Of a stretch of DNA of 64,000 nt, positions 55,110 through 64,000 are shown one piece after another. A program made the position numbers and the translations under genes. How positions within the stretch are numbered: the first letter of the stretch is position 1; every line of letters begins with the position of its first letter. Origin of the DNA: Micrasema longulum. Taxonomy: Eukaryota; Arthropoda; Insecta; Trichoptera; Brachycentridae. Under the pieces are notes generated by a model. It did not search any database. It was not told the DNA's origin and worked only from the letters and a program-made list of their open reading frames with translations. The DNA is taken from NCBI GenBank assembly GCA_022494885.1, contig JAGVSM010002760.1, positions 1-64,000 of the forward strand, in the 5' to 3' direction.

Positions 55110-55680
55110 TACCAAATAAATCATTTGATTTTTTTTTTTGTATTCTTTTACACTTCAGAAATAATTAAACGTTGTTAAAGCACTGGTTCTCAAACTGATA
55201 ATAAATCGACGAAATTTACAAAGTAATTTTATTTATTACCTAACAATGCCCTTATTATGTTGATGTAATGAAATTAGTTTAATTTAAATGAACGAGCTTA
55301 AAACTGGCTTGGAATATCATTAAGAAGTATGACAGTGTTGCGGATAAAGCAGCCCCTCCACTCTCGCCTTTATATAACATAAAATTATAAGGTATGCACT
55401 CTGACGAAGCATATTATTTAGTCAATAAACAGACTCGCAACTGAATACGCGTATCAGACTCTCCCGCTTGCATACCTTCCCGACTAAAATAGAAATTCGT
55501 TCCAACACGAATAAAGCAGCTAGAAACCAAGAATTGAAGGATTATGGATATTCGTGTATACCTAGCTGGTTTAATTATCCATATTTTGAGTTCGCTAAAA
55601 TATTTGCATACAGGACTGAATAATTAGAACACCACAACAGAGACAAATAACGTTTTATTGGTAATCTTGATAACTCAATT
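55110..55680. other. No recognised gene
   Basis: AT-rich spacer upstream of the next X fragment and LINE. Confidence 0.4.
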
Positions 55681-55682
55681 TA

Positions 55683-55730
55683 GGTGAAATCCAGGCCTTA
55701 TTTGTAAACATTCGAACTTATTTAAAAAAA
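55683..55730 (-). repeat. Repeat X fragment (modules a-b)
   Basis: GGTGAAATCCAGGCCTTATT and TGTAAACATTCGAACTTATT correspond to the reverse complement of the left end of X, diverged. Confidence 0.55.
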
Positions 55731-55770
55731 GTTTAAGTTTTTCTAGTAAAAGAAAATAATCGATATCTCT

Positions 55771-57127
55771 ATGTCTAGTAAAAGTAACGCCGTAGAAGCG
55801 TTTTTTATTTTTGATGAAATATCTGTCTACCAGAATAAAATGTGGAAGGTTTTATCGGAGTATGGAATGAACGGTAACCTGATAAGGGCTATTGCGTCTC
55901 TGTACAAGGACAGCACAGCATGTGTGAAGTTGAATGGGTCATTTACATCGTGGTTTAACATTCCTTTAGGAGTCAAACAGGAATGTGTAATGTCACCATA
56001 GTTGTTCAACATATACATCGATTTGATCGAGTTGTGGTCCCGTGGCTAGTGTCTGGGACTCACGGCTCAAAGGTTCTTGGTTTAGATCTCACTCTACCCT
56101 AACTTGATCCCATTTTCTAATAGTGAGTAATTAACAACTCGTTGAAAATGGCCCTCAAAATTAAGTGTTTGGGAAAATCATAAGTTCGCAAATATTTTTA
56201 TTTTTTTTAATATTTTTTTTTAAATAATAACTGTATGAAAGAACTGAAGAGAGCAAAAATGAGTGGTATAACTGTTACCTGTCTTCTATATGCTAATGAT
56301 GCCGTGCTGTTTGCTAGCTGCAAAGAAGACCTGCAACTCTTGGCAACAAAAGTCTACGATGTTTGCAAGAAAAGCAATTTGCCTATGAATGTATATATAT
56401 CGAAAATAATGGTTTTTGAAAGGGATGAAAATACAACAAAATGTGAGATCAAAGTGAACGGGGTTATTCTGAATCAGGTAGAAGGATTTGTGTATTTGGA
56501 AAGTATGTTTACTAAACATGGAAAGACAGAGAAAGATATTGAAAGGAGGGTGAGTGCCGAGAACAGGGTGAACGGTGCACTGAAATCTACTTTGGCAAAC
56601 AAATGATTATCGCAGGAGGCAAAACTAGCCGTTCACAAAGGAGTTCTAATGCCAACTCTAATGTATGGAGCGAAGTATAGAATTGGAAAAATCAGGATGA
56701 AATTAGGTTAAATGCTGTCGAAATGCGATCCCTCAGGTGAATTTTTGGTAAAACTATGTATGATAGGTGCACAAACGTCGCGATCCGTGAACTATGTAAG
56801 GGTGAGACTTGCATTATCGACAGAATCAAGAAAGGAGTGCTGCATTGGTTTGGACATATAGAGCGAATGGCCAGCAAAAGAACGGCCAAAAGGATCTACG
56901 ATGTGAATGTTGATGGATGCAGAAAACGAGGAAGACCGAGAAAGACATGGCACGATCAAGTCCATCAAATACTCATAGATGGACATATCAAGAGTAGGAA
57001 TAATAGGCGTGCGTGCATAAGAAGATGTATGAATGTAGAGGAAACGAGTTCTGTATGCAAAGACAGAATGATATGGTGTTCTATCATGATGGTTTGTTGT
57101 TGCTGTTGTAAAATAAAATCACTTTGA
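55771..57127 (+). pseudogene. LINE reverse transcriptase remnant with nested SINE B
   Basis: Readable in order: QNKMWKVLSEYGMNGNLIRA, the GVKQECVMSP box and LFNIYID, then a SINE B. MKELKRAKMSGITVTCLLYA and NDAVLFAS follow, with the catalytic YADD changed to YAND. Then come SKIMVFERDENTTKCEIKVN, KDIERRVSAENRVNGALKST, VLMPTLMYGAK (frame change), KGVLHWFGHIERMASKRTAK and GCRKRGRPRKTWHDQV, and finally NRRACIRRCMNVEETSSVCK at the C-terminus. The pattern with MVFER, FGHIERM and GRPRK is a widespread arthropod LINE type whose clade I leave open. The stop near 56000, the SINE, YAND and later frameshifts all abolish activity. Confidence 0.88.
56024..56222 (+). repeat. SINE B, copy 5, nested in LINE
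   Basis: The head ATCGAGTTGTGGTCCCGTGG carries the A box, and the B box has decayed to TGGTTTAGATCTC. The body reads CCATTTTCTAATAGTGAGTA and CGTTGAAAATGGCCCTCAAA, and the tail is (T/A)-rich. It lies between the LFNIYID and MKELKRAK coding segments of the LINE. A target duplication is not clear because the junction is AT-rich. Confidence 0.85.
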
Positions 57128-57269
57128 AAATCCAGTAGGTACTTATAATTGTTTACGTTTGAGCTAACAAATAAAGGCCTCGTTACTCACGAGAATGTCA
57201 TATTTTGAACTCCCGTTAAAATAATTTCAATATATAATTATTTTTATAAATATAATTTTTTGCCTCCTT

Positions 57270-57640
57270 TTTTACAGTAGTAGCTGCTCGATTGTGGAAT
57301 AATATGTCCACTAATATTTATTGACATTTAAGTCAAGATTGAAATTTCACTATCTAAATATTTAAGTTGTTCCTTTATCCTTCTTCTTTCTTTCCCATCC
57401 CATTTCCTCTCTTCATAGTATAGTGTTAGTTTTGTGTGTATTTTTATTTTCTTAATCTTTGTTTTTAATTTTTATATAAAATTGTATGATTCAATATGCC
57501 TATGTACTTGTAATTTTCTCAAACTGAACGGTTTGGGTAGGTAGGGAGAAATTACCTTAAGGCAATACGCCCCCCCTTATACGTATATAAACTGTATATG
57601 TATAAAAAGTGTTCAATAAATAAATATACTTTATATTAAC
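57270..57640 (+). mobile_element. Jockey/CR1-like LINE 3' end
   Basis: VVAARLWNNMSTNIY near 57277 resembles the A.LWN.LP segment near the C-terminus of CR1/Jockey-type proteins. KLFL before a stop matches the usual LK.FL ending. A 3' UTR of about 240 bp follows and ends with GTGTTCAATAAATAAATATA. It is a short, 5'-truncated insertion. Confidence 0.55.
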
Positions 57641-57644
57641 ATGT

Positions 57645-58078
57645 ACGTGTACATTTTCGTATATTTAATATTTTTTTAATAAACTTATTTTTACTCAAGT
57701 TACAAGGGTAGTTTGTAATACTTAAAACGTTGTTCAAATATTAAAAGCACGTTTTTACTTTTCTTATAATATTATATATTTGTTTTTGTATGAATATTGA
57801 AAGTATAGTTTTCAACAGTTAAGACACTAAACTAGACAAAAATGTACAGGTTGAATATAAATTAATAATTAGCGACGACCAGTAAAAGGTAGACAGGGTT
57901 ATAATATTTTATTTTCAAACTTTTGAGTTCTAAGTGCTGGACTTGACAAGAAGCAGACCCGGCATTAGTAAAGCGAACAAAATGGCTAAATTGCGAGGTA
58001 AACCAGGTTTAATTTTTTTTTCAGTTCATTTATTACACAATATTCTAGAGTGCATACTAACACAAAATATATGTTTCG
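57645..58078. other. No recognised feature
   Basis: AT-rich spacer. Confidence 0.4.
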
Positions 58079-58080
58079 TG

Positions 58081-58300
58081 TCAATAATGTTTTGAGGATG
58101 TCCAAATAAGTGTAGACAACCTGGATTTCCTCCGAAGAGAGTTATTAAGATCTAAATTTGTCGCAACTAAGAAGAAAAAATATGTTAATGTTACACAGTG
58201 AGTTAAGTGGCCACTTAAACCAGCCAATGACAAGTCATAAGCCCCGTAGACGCCTAGATTTTCATATTCAATTCTCAAAAATGATTTCTCTCTATTGTTC
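58081..58300 (+). repeat. Repeat X, copy 6, deleted form
   Basis: Left end TCAATAATGTTTTGAGGATG and GTCCAAATAAGTGTAGACAA, then AATTTGTCGCAACTAAGAAG. Then directly the reversed end: AAGTGGCCACTTAAACCAGC and CATAAGCCCCGTAGACGCCT. The interior modules e-h are missing. Confidence 0.75.
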
Positions 58301-58449
58301 ATATGTTTACTTGGTTCACCGAGCACTACTAACACATTAACATAGAATTAAAACATTCGAATGCTCTATAATATATATTAAAATTTTATTACGCCTGCTC
58401 ACAAAAGTATTCTTTATGAAGAAAATTTCAAAATAATTTTTTTTCTCAT

Positions 58450-58552
58450 TTTTCTATCCACACCCAAAATAGCTCATAGAGTACTGCGTTTGCACTTGAA
58501 TTGTTGCTGCGTACCTAGATCATTTTCGCTACATGAAAGGTAAGGTTCTGTA
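58450..58552 (-). repeat. SINE C, copy 12 (3' part)
   Basis: Reversed body: AGAGTACTGCGTTTGCACTT, GTACCTAGATCATTTTCGCT and ACATGAAAGGTAAGGTTCTG. It is close to copy 7 in sequence. Confidence 0.7.
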
Positions 58553-58559
58553 TTTTTTT

Positions 58560-59425
58560 ATCAACCATAACGCATGGTAAACTATTTTTTCTCAATGATT
58601 TATTATTCACACGGCATATTTATGCAGAAAAATATAGTAAAAAGAATTATATGTTATTTTCCTGCGTAAACCTCAAACTTTTTTTAGAAAAAGGTTACGC
58701 AATTTCCAAACCTAAATAATCAAGTCTCCATAACTCACACTTTTTCAGTTTTTCGCGTTAGGTAGGTAACAAAATATGTATCTTTAAACATCACCATTAA
58801 AAACTAAACTAATAATTTGAAAACTATTCCGATTCAAAAGAAGTAATGGTTTAAACAATAACGGTGATTTTTACAATAAAATTACAAATATACTTCTAGA
58901 CTCACAAAATAATATGTTTTAGGTACTAAATTATCATTTTTTCATACTTGCAACTCATAAAAGACTATAATTATTCCGTTCCTACCTACATCCTTCCTTA
59001 TTCAAATTGTTGTTCTACCGTCTTGTAAGCTAGTCACATTGTGAAAAGTGTTTGTCTGATAAATCCTTGTCATATCCTGCATGTGCATACTTCTGACAAA
59101 GTGCAAATAGTGTTATAAAAACAGTCCTTAATATAAATCTCATCATTATCTACACGATACCGGTGTCCGTGCAATAGCAAAAGCAAATAAAAAATATAAA
59201 AAATAAACAAACGAAGAACCTTAAAGTGAGTAAACACATTCTATACAGTCCACACAATTATAATTCCCGCTGTTATTAGTGTAATGCCTGTAAAGTATTG
59301 AGCTTACCAATTAAAATGTTTAAATGTCTTCTTTGTACAGATATAAATTAAAATTGGTGGAAAAACAGCACATTGAAAAATATTGTGATTCCGAATCCAC
59401 CTTTTGTTAAGTTAATTTCATCCTC
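58560..59425. other. No recognised gene
   Basis: AT-rich. No repeat family listed here is represented. Confidence 0.4.
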
Positions 59426-59431
59426 CTTGTT

Positions 59432-59543
59432 TTTTTTTCTTCAAATGTCTAAGCTTTAGAATAGTCCGTCTTTTGCTTATGGTGACACGATGTTACATCA
59501 CCGCGAGCAAAAGGACTATTTACCACAGTCTTTTAAGAGTTAA
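59432..59543 (+). repeat. Dispersed repeat V, copy 2
   Basis: Homologous to 8922-9032 with the same orientation and an identical 20-bp core, ACACGATGTTACATCACCGC. Confidence 0.65.
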
Positions 59544-59549
59544 TTGGAA

Positions 59550-60685
59550 AATAAGTTTTTTTTTTTAATGTGTACCTTCATCATTGATTTTATATTCAAA
59601 ATAACTGTTAAAATATGCATTTTTTGAATTTGTTATAATGACCAGTTGAGAATTGCATTACCCGCCAAACTGAGCTCAAATAAAACCATGGTTAGTAAAA
59701 AAAACTTGTATAAAGGGGTTTTTCAAAAACAATTTTCGCCATTCCGATCTTAACTCAATAAATTTTGTAAAAAGTGTAATAATTAGGATACTGAATATTA
59801 TTCGTCTTGTTATTTATGACAATCATTTGGAATTTCCCTAGATATAGCAAAAGTTTTATTTTTGTATTTACATCAGACGACTGAAGCGAATAAAAGTAAC
59901 TTACTTCTAAGTAATTAAATTACCGTAGTATTACATTACGCTTTAATTGTTTCGGGTCAACTTAAGATGCGATGGAATTTAAAAGTCGCTATTTTTTTTA
60001 TTAAGTTAACTCATTTAGAGCCTTGAGTTTACACTACAAGGGAAAGGCATCTAACATCGCTTTATGTATAAATGTAGTTATCGGGCGGGAAATAGATTCT
60101 ATTTATAAGTTGCTTTGGAAGTTTTGTGAACAGGAAAATAAAGCTTTGAATTTAATGCCAATCAGTTATTTTTCATTTTAAATACCATGTACATACAAAC
60201 TCGAATATATGTATATGAGACAATTGAAAAGTGATAGCTCTGGTGTTTGCAAGATATGTATCATTATCAATATTATTACCAATTATTATTTGTACATCGT
60301 TATTGTAATCGGTATTGAAATTTTGACCGTATATTTTGTTATAAACCTTATACATTATAATCGCATTTAATACAGGCGCTGTTGTCCATAAAAAAAAACA
60401 TACATTAAATGCCATTTTTCTTTACTATTTCTTTAAGTCTTAGCTTTCATTTCCTTACATTTCATTTGCTATGCTACGAGATTTAACGCTACGAGATTTA
60501 ATGTTTGTAAGATCAGGAATGGTAATATTAAACCATAAAGTCAAAAAGTTCTAAATGTGTTGACCTTTTTTACTGTTAAATCATTTTATTGTTTTATGTA
60601 CCTACCTATCAACACGTATGATGACTATAATTAAACTATTTTTTATTTATATCCCTACAGAGATGAGGTAGATTTTTTTCAAATT
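59550..60685. other. No recognised gene
   Basis: AT-rich stretch with only chance open frames. Confidence 0.4.
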
Positions 60686-60687
60686 GA

Positions 60688-60762
60688 GGATTATGGATAT
60701 TCGAGCGTTTTACAGGGCTTATGGCCTGTCATTGGCTGGGTTAAGTGGCCACTTTAAGTAGG
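60688..60762 (+). repeat. Repeat X fragment (module d)
   Basis: TTACAGGGCTTATGGCCTGT, CATTGGCTGGGTTAAGTGGC and CACTTTAAG. The palindrome AAGTGGCCACTT is intact. Confidence 0.75.
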
Positions 60763-60764
60763 TA

Positions 60765-62655
60765 CTACAACATTCTCCATTCCACACAGGTAACATTTTT
60801 GATTTTTGTATATATGTTACCGAATCGAGAAACCATCCACAAGCGAGTTGGAGCGTCATCTATGTATTGATATTAAAGTTAAGTATTTTAATTAGCAGAT
60901 TACTTTATTTTATGTAGTTTGTGAACTTTCATCCTTTGCGACGCTGACAAAAAAAATGTTTTTTTTTACTTTTTGTTAGTACTATTTCCGTCTGTTACCT
61001 GCTAGTCATTTTTGTTTATTCAATTTTATGTTGTATATTTCAACTCAATGCGGATTTTTACCTTAAGAACTGAAATGAAAAAAACAAATTTTTTTTACAA
61101 AAGTAAATAAATAAATAAATGAAAAGTGTTGATATTGTAATCATTTTCCGCAGTCTTCATAAATAACTCACAATTAGAGTAAGAAAAACTTGATACAACA
61201 GGTTTGAATGTTAGAAAAATATTGACATAAGTAAACAATCCCGTAAGCAAAAGATAGGTCGTTAAATCAAACAAACGACATATTTTCTCACGATCCTAAT
61301 ACTTTATACCTTTCTACAAACGATTATGCTTGTTATAATGTGGTAGTTTCAAACAATTCATAGGCTATGTAAAGTTCTGCCTTAAATTGTACATGTTTTT
61401 ACGCAGAATTAAAAATATAAATAATGTAAGTGATAAAATAATAAACGGTAAAAAAGTTAAAACAAAAAACGATGAAGTATTTTTTTCTTTCTCATCTTTG
61501 AAAACTCAGTTTTTAAGTATGAGAATGATTTTATTTGAGATTTGGCACCCCAGTGGTATAATGAAGATGCTCACCTCACACGCAACTTTCTGGATCACAA
61601 CAGTTTTATTGTGATAATATATCTTGTTTGTTCTATACTGTATATCACAACTATATGTATTTGAGCCTTTTGGCATGTTATGGAGCAAAAAATAATATCA
61701 GTTTCATATAAAGAAGCGCCCTTACATAGAGCGTCACTCAATTGTTGATAAGAAATTCAAAATAATCATCTCAAGACTTATTTGAAAGTTACAGGCTCCA
61801 AATAGCGCCAGTTGCACCAAAGACATTTAAATTAAATAATCGTTGCACTTTCGTAAAAATTTTAAAATGGGTTTTATAAAAAAAGCTAGTTGAAACCACT
61901 AACTCATTTAGCCTATTTCGATTTTTTTAAATACAATTAAAGGTTAATTTTACTAAATATTTAAAAATTTCACTTTTTGTATTGCAATTGACAACTTATA
62001 GCAAAAATATTTTGAAACATTCAAAAAAAGACAACATTTGTGTAGTATGATTTAATCGCTTGATACTCCTGGGAAATAGTTATTTACCTCCTGAATCCTG
62101 CTCTGCTCGGGACAATGATTTGCAGTCCCCTGTCATTACCTTTGTTAATCACCGGAATGTCGAAAATCCAAAATTACCCCGTGAGTGGAAACAGGGTTCA
62201 GAAGTCTGGCAGTTATGTGCCCAGGGCGCGGGCGGCATACGGGAGGGTGGCAAAACGAATGTCAATCAATCCTCGCTTGCGGTGACAAATTGACAAATGG
62301 ATGAAAGCTTGGGAAAATAGCGCGCGTTTACCATAAAGCGTTACATTTGAAACATGAATAGACTCACAATAAACATTGTGGGTTTTGTAAAAAATTCAAA
62401 CAAATATAAAATAAGTAGGTACATTTTCAACAATGCATTACTGTTGATCGATGAAAATCCGTTGGAATATCTGCTTCTAAGTGGAGCCTGTAGACATCAC
62501 CAGATCCTATCAAAAACCAGTTCTCTCACCTCCTCCCGCCTCCGCCTATCCCGCATCCATCTGGAGCCTTTCAGAACGGCGGAAGCCCGCAGGTCTGAAG
62601 AAGATGCAACTTGGTTAAAAGCTTTCCTGCTCCCTCAAAAGGGTCATTATATAGG
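60765..62655. other. Unassigned stretch with GC-rich patches
   Basis: Blocks at about 62090-62330 and 62490-62625 are clearly richer in G and C. The first is open for 77 codons (plus frame, NPKLPREWKQGSEVWQLCAQ) but is not recognised. They could be element or exon remnants. Confidence 0.35.
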
Positions 62656-62659
62656 GCTC

Positions 62660-63250
62660 TTTTTTATACGGGAGTTGCATTGGTTTTTACCCTGCTATAT
62701 ACAAAGTTTATATTTCATAATGTGGATTTTTCTGCAATTAAATGTCTTAAAATTTATCTAAACTGTTGGGATCAGGAGGATATACTAATGTGGACTAATC
62801 AGGAACTTCCCAGCATTTGCTCATGTGGAGAAAAAACCACTTAAAACTCTTCAGGAAAAGCTGACCTGTTGACAGTTGTCAACAGGCTTTCCGTTCCACT
62901 AGAAGAGTGTTCGGCATTTTGTTCCCTACTTTGGTTTATTTTACAAATTGCCTGCACTATATTGATCATGCATAATACTACTTTTTGTCTGAGTTTTTTA
63001 TTACCTATCACCGATGGGAGATCGCAAAGATCTTCGCCTAGGCTTCTGCATCGCGCATTCAGCTGTTGTCTTTGAAAACTGAAAAAGGGGCAATGCGTCA
63101 ACAAGTGAGGGTCATCTTGAGGAGTTTCATCATCGGATGGGCAGCTGTCGATCTCGGAGAGCTTGAAGCGATGCAGGTAGCTCATGAACCCACCGTGACC
63201 CATGAGAATCTGAGTGAGCTCGTAGCCAGCTTTTTGCATTTCGCACAAAG
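62660..63250 (-). pseudogene. R1-like LINE ORF2 C-terminus and 3' UTR, copy 2
   Basis: A 135-residue minus-strand frame (63248-62841) begins MCEMQKAGYELTQILMGHGG, with FMSYLHRF and then SCPSDDE...PHLLTHCPFF, the Cys/His knuckle typical of the end of I/R1-group LINE proteins. The 3' UTR carries CCTGTTGACAACTGTCAACAGG (in two pieces of a hairpin, 62862-62889). It runs to about 62660, where CAACTCCCGTATAAAAAA occurs on the minus strand. It is the longest uninterrupted piece of this family here. The RT domain is missing, so the copy is 5'-truncated. Confidence 0.82.
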
Positions 63251-63254
63251 GGGA

Positions 63255-64000
63255 TAAATGGAATATTTATAGGGAATGGCCTTAATTTACCATAATTTAA
63301 TTCAAAGATGATAATATTTTAAATTCAACTGCCGAAAACATGAGAAAACTATTGGGTATCGCTTACAACTCGGGCGAAACGTGCACCCGTGCCAACTTCC
63401 CGAGAGTTACTAAGTAGCTAGTACTGAACTACGTGACTGGACATGTAGTGGACGTGTAACGTCAGTTGTAATTGGTATATTGTGAGTATACTTTTGATGA
63501 TATTTGTAATTTATCCCTGATTTCCGATAAAATGCTTTTTTTGTGCCTAATAAGTACTTATTATTTAATAACAAATTATTTCAAGCGATACGTAAATGTG
63601 TAATGGAGGAATACTGAAAATCTAAACCCAATATTTATTATATTTAAAAAGATATTATAGTCACTAAACGCAATGTGTACTAGCTACACATCGCCGGGGA
63701 GGGAGGGTTAAACGCATAAGTTTAAGCACATTTAAGCTGGATGGATAAAGCAAATTACAACAGGAATGGAGAACATTGAGTGTGGCGGTTTATCCTCTCT
63801 GTCTACCTACGGGGAAATGGCGTGATGGTAGTAGTAGTAGTAGACTTTAAAACAAATCAGTAAAATCGCATGGGTTGAACTATAAAACTAATTTATAATC
63901 GAATTAATAATAATCGTAAAGACTTTAATTGAATTGACGAAAAACGTTCGTTTCCATTGTTTTACAAATCTAATTATTTTAATCTTACATCTGGGTTTTA
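63255..64000. other. Unassigned end of window
   Basis: A 30-bp piece of repeat X (AAATTACAACAGGAATGGAG and AACATT) lies at 63749-63778. A (GTA)n microsatellite lies at about 63826-63843. No gene is seen. Confidence 0.5.

Noticed and set aside
62841..63075. Plus-strand frame opposite the R1-like LINE
   Set aside because: The minus-strand frame holds the Cys/His knuckle and matches a second genomic copy; the plus frame is a shadow.

Overview
This is eukaryotic, AT-rich nuclear DNA, most likely from an insect or another arthropod. The basis is tRNA-headed SINEs, several families of non-LTR retrotransposon (LINE) remnants, piggyBac-like and mariner DNA transposon remnants, and two multicopy protein families I know mainly from insect genomes. 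No bacterial-style operon, rRNA gene, functional tRNA gene, CRISPR array or convincing host gene is visible. The species cannot be fixed from this window.

Region by region. 1-5.9 kb: a two-copy unidentified repeat (Y), a foldback repeat (X), a dead RTE-like LINE on the minus strand, and a short tandem array built from another LINE's 3' end (family Z). 5.9-11.1 kb: AT-rich sequence with one SINE A and no gene. 11.1-14.3 kb: a decayed member of a multicopy insect protein family (signature MLADYCW), a LINE Z fragment, a second Y copy, and a TTAA-bounded piggyBac derivative. 15.4-20.8 kb: SINE A with an internal 10-bp expansion, an LTR-like element (W), an X copy split by a LINE with a target-site duplication (TSD), an R1-like LINE end, and SINE C copies. 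22.9-31.4 kb: another R1-like LINE 3' end, SINE C copies, a 2.1-kb non-autonomous piggyBac-like candidate, foldbacks, a MITE candidate, X copies, and SINEs A and B. 32-37 kb: a LINE tail, SINE C, the second W copy (inverted), another LINE tail, and a mariner remnant. 37.8-40.2 kb: the best-preserved coding locus, a minus-strand spliced gene of a transposase-like family marked by WSDNCSGQNKN, with a clean phase-0 intron and three apparent one-base deletions. 41-58 kb: SINEs A-C, X copies, nested LINE/SINE insertions and three more LINEs. 58-64 kb: X fragments and a further R1-like LINE C-terminus with its 3' UTR.

Nothing here forms a cooperating pathway; the window is an archive of layered transposition. 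Three nestings have TSD support: a LINE in X (5-bp TSD), an unknown 175-bp sequence in X (7-bp TSD), and SINE C in LINE Z (10-bp TSD). LINE Z, another LINE tail and SINE C all end in (ATG)n tracts, which suggests the SINE borrows LINE machinery. The most unusual item is X, a unit of roughly 380 bp whose modules appear circularly permuted and repeatedly joined in inverted orientation. I do not recognise it. Boundaries are by eye and usually good to about 10-30 bp.
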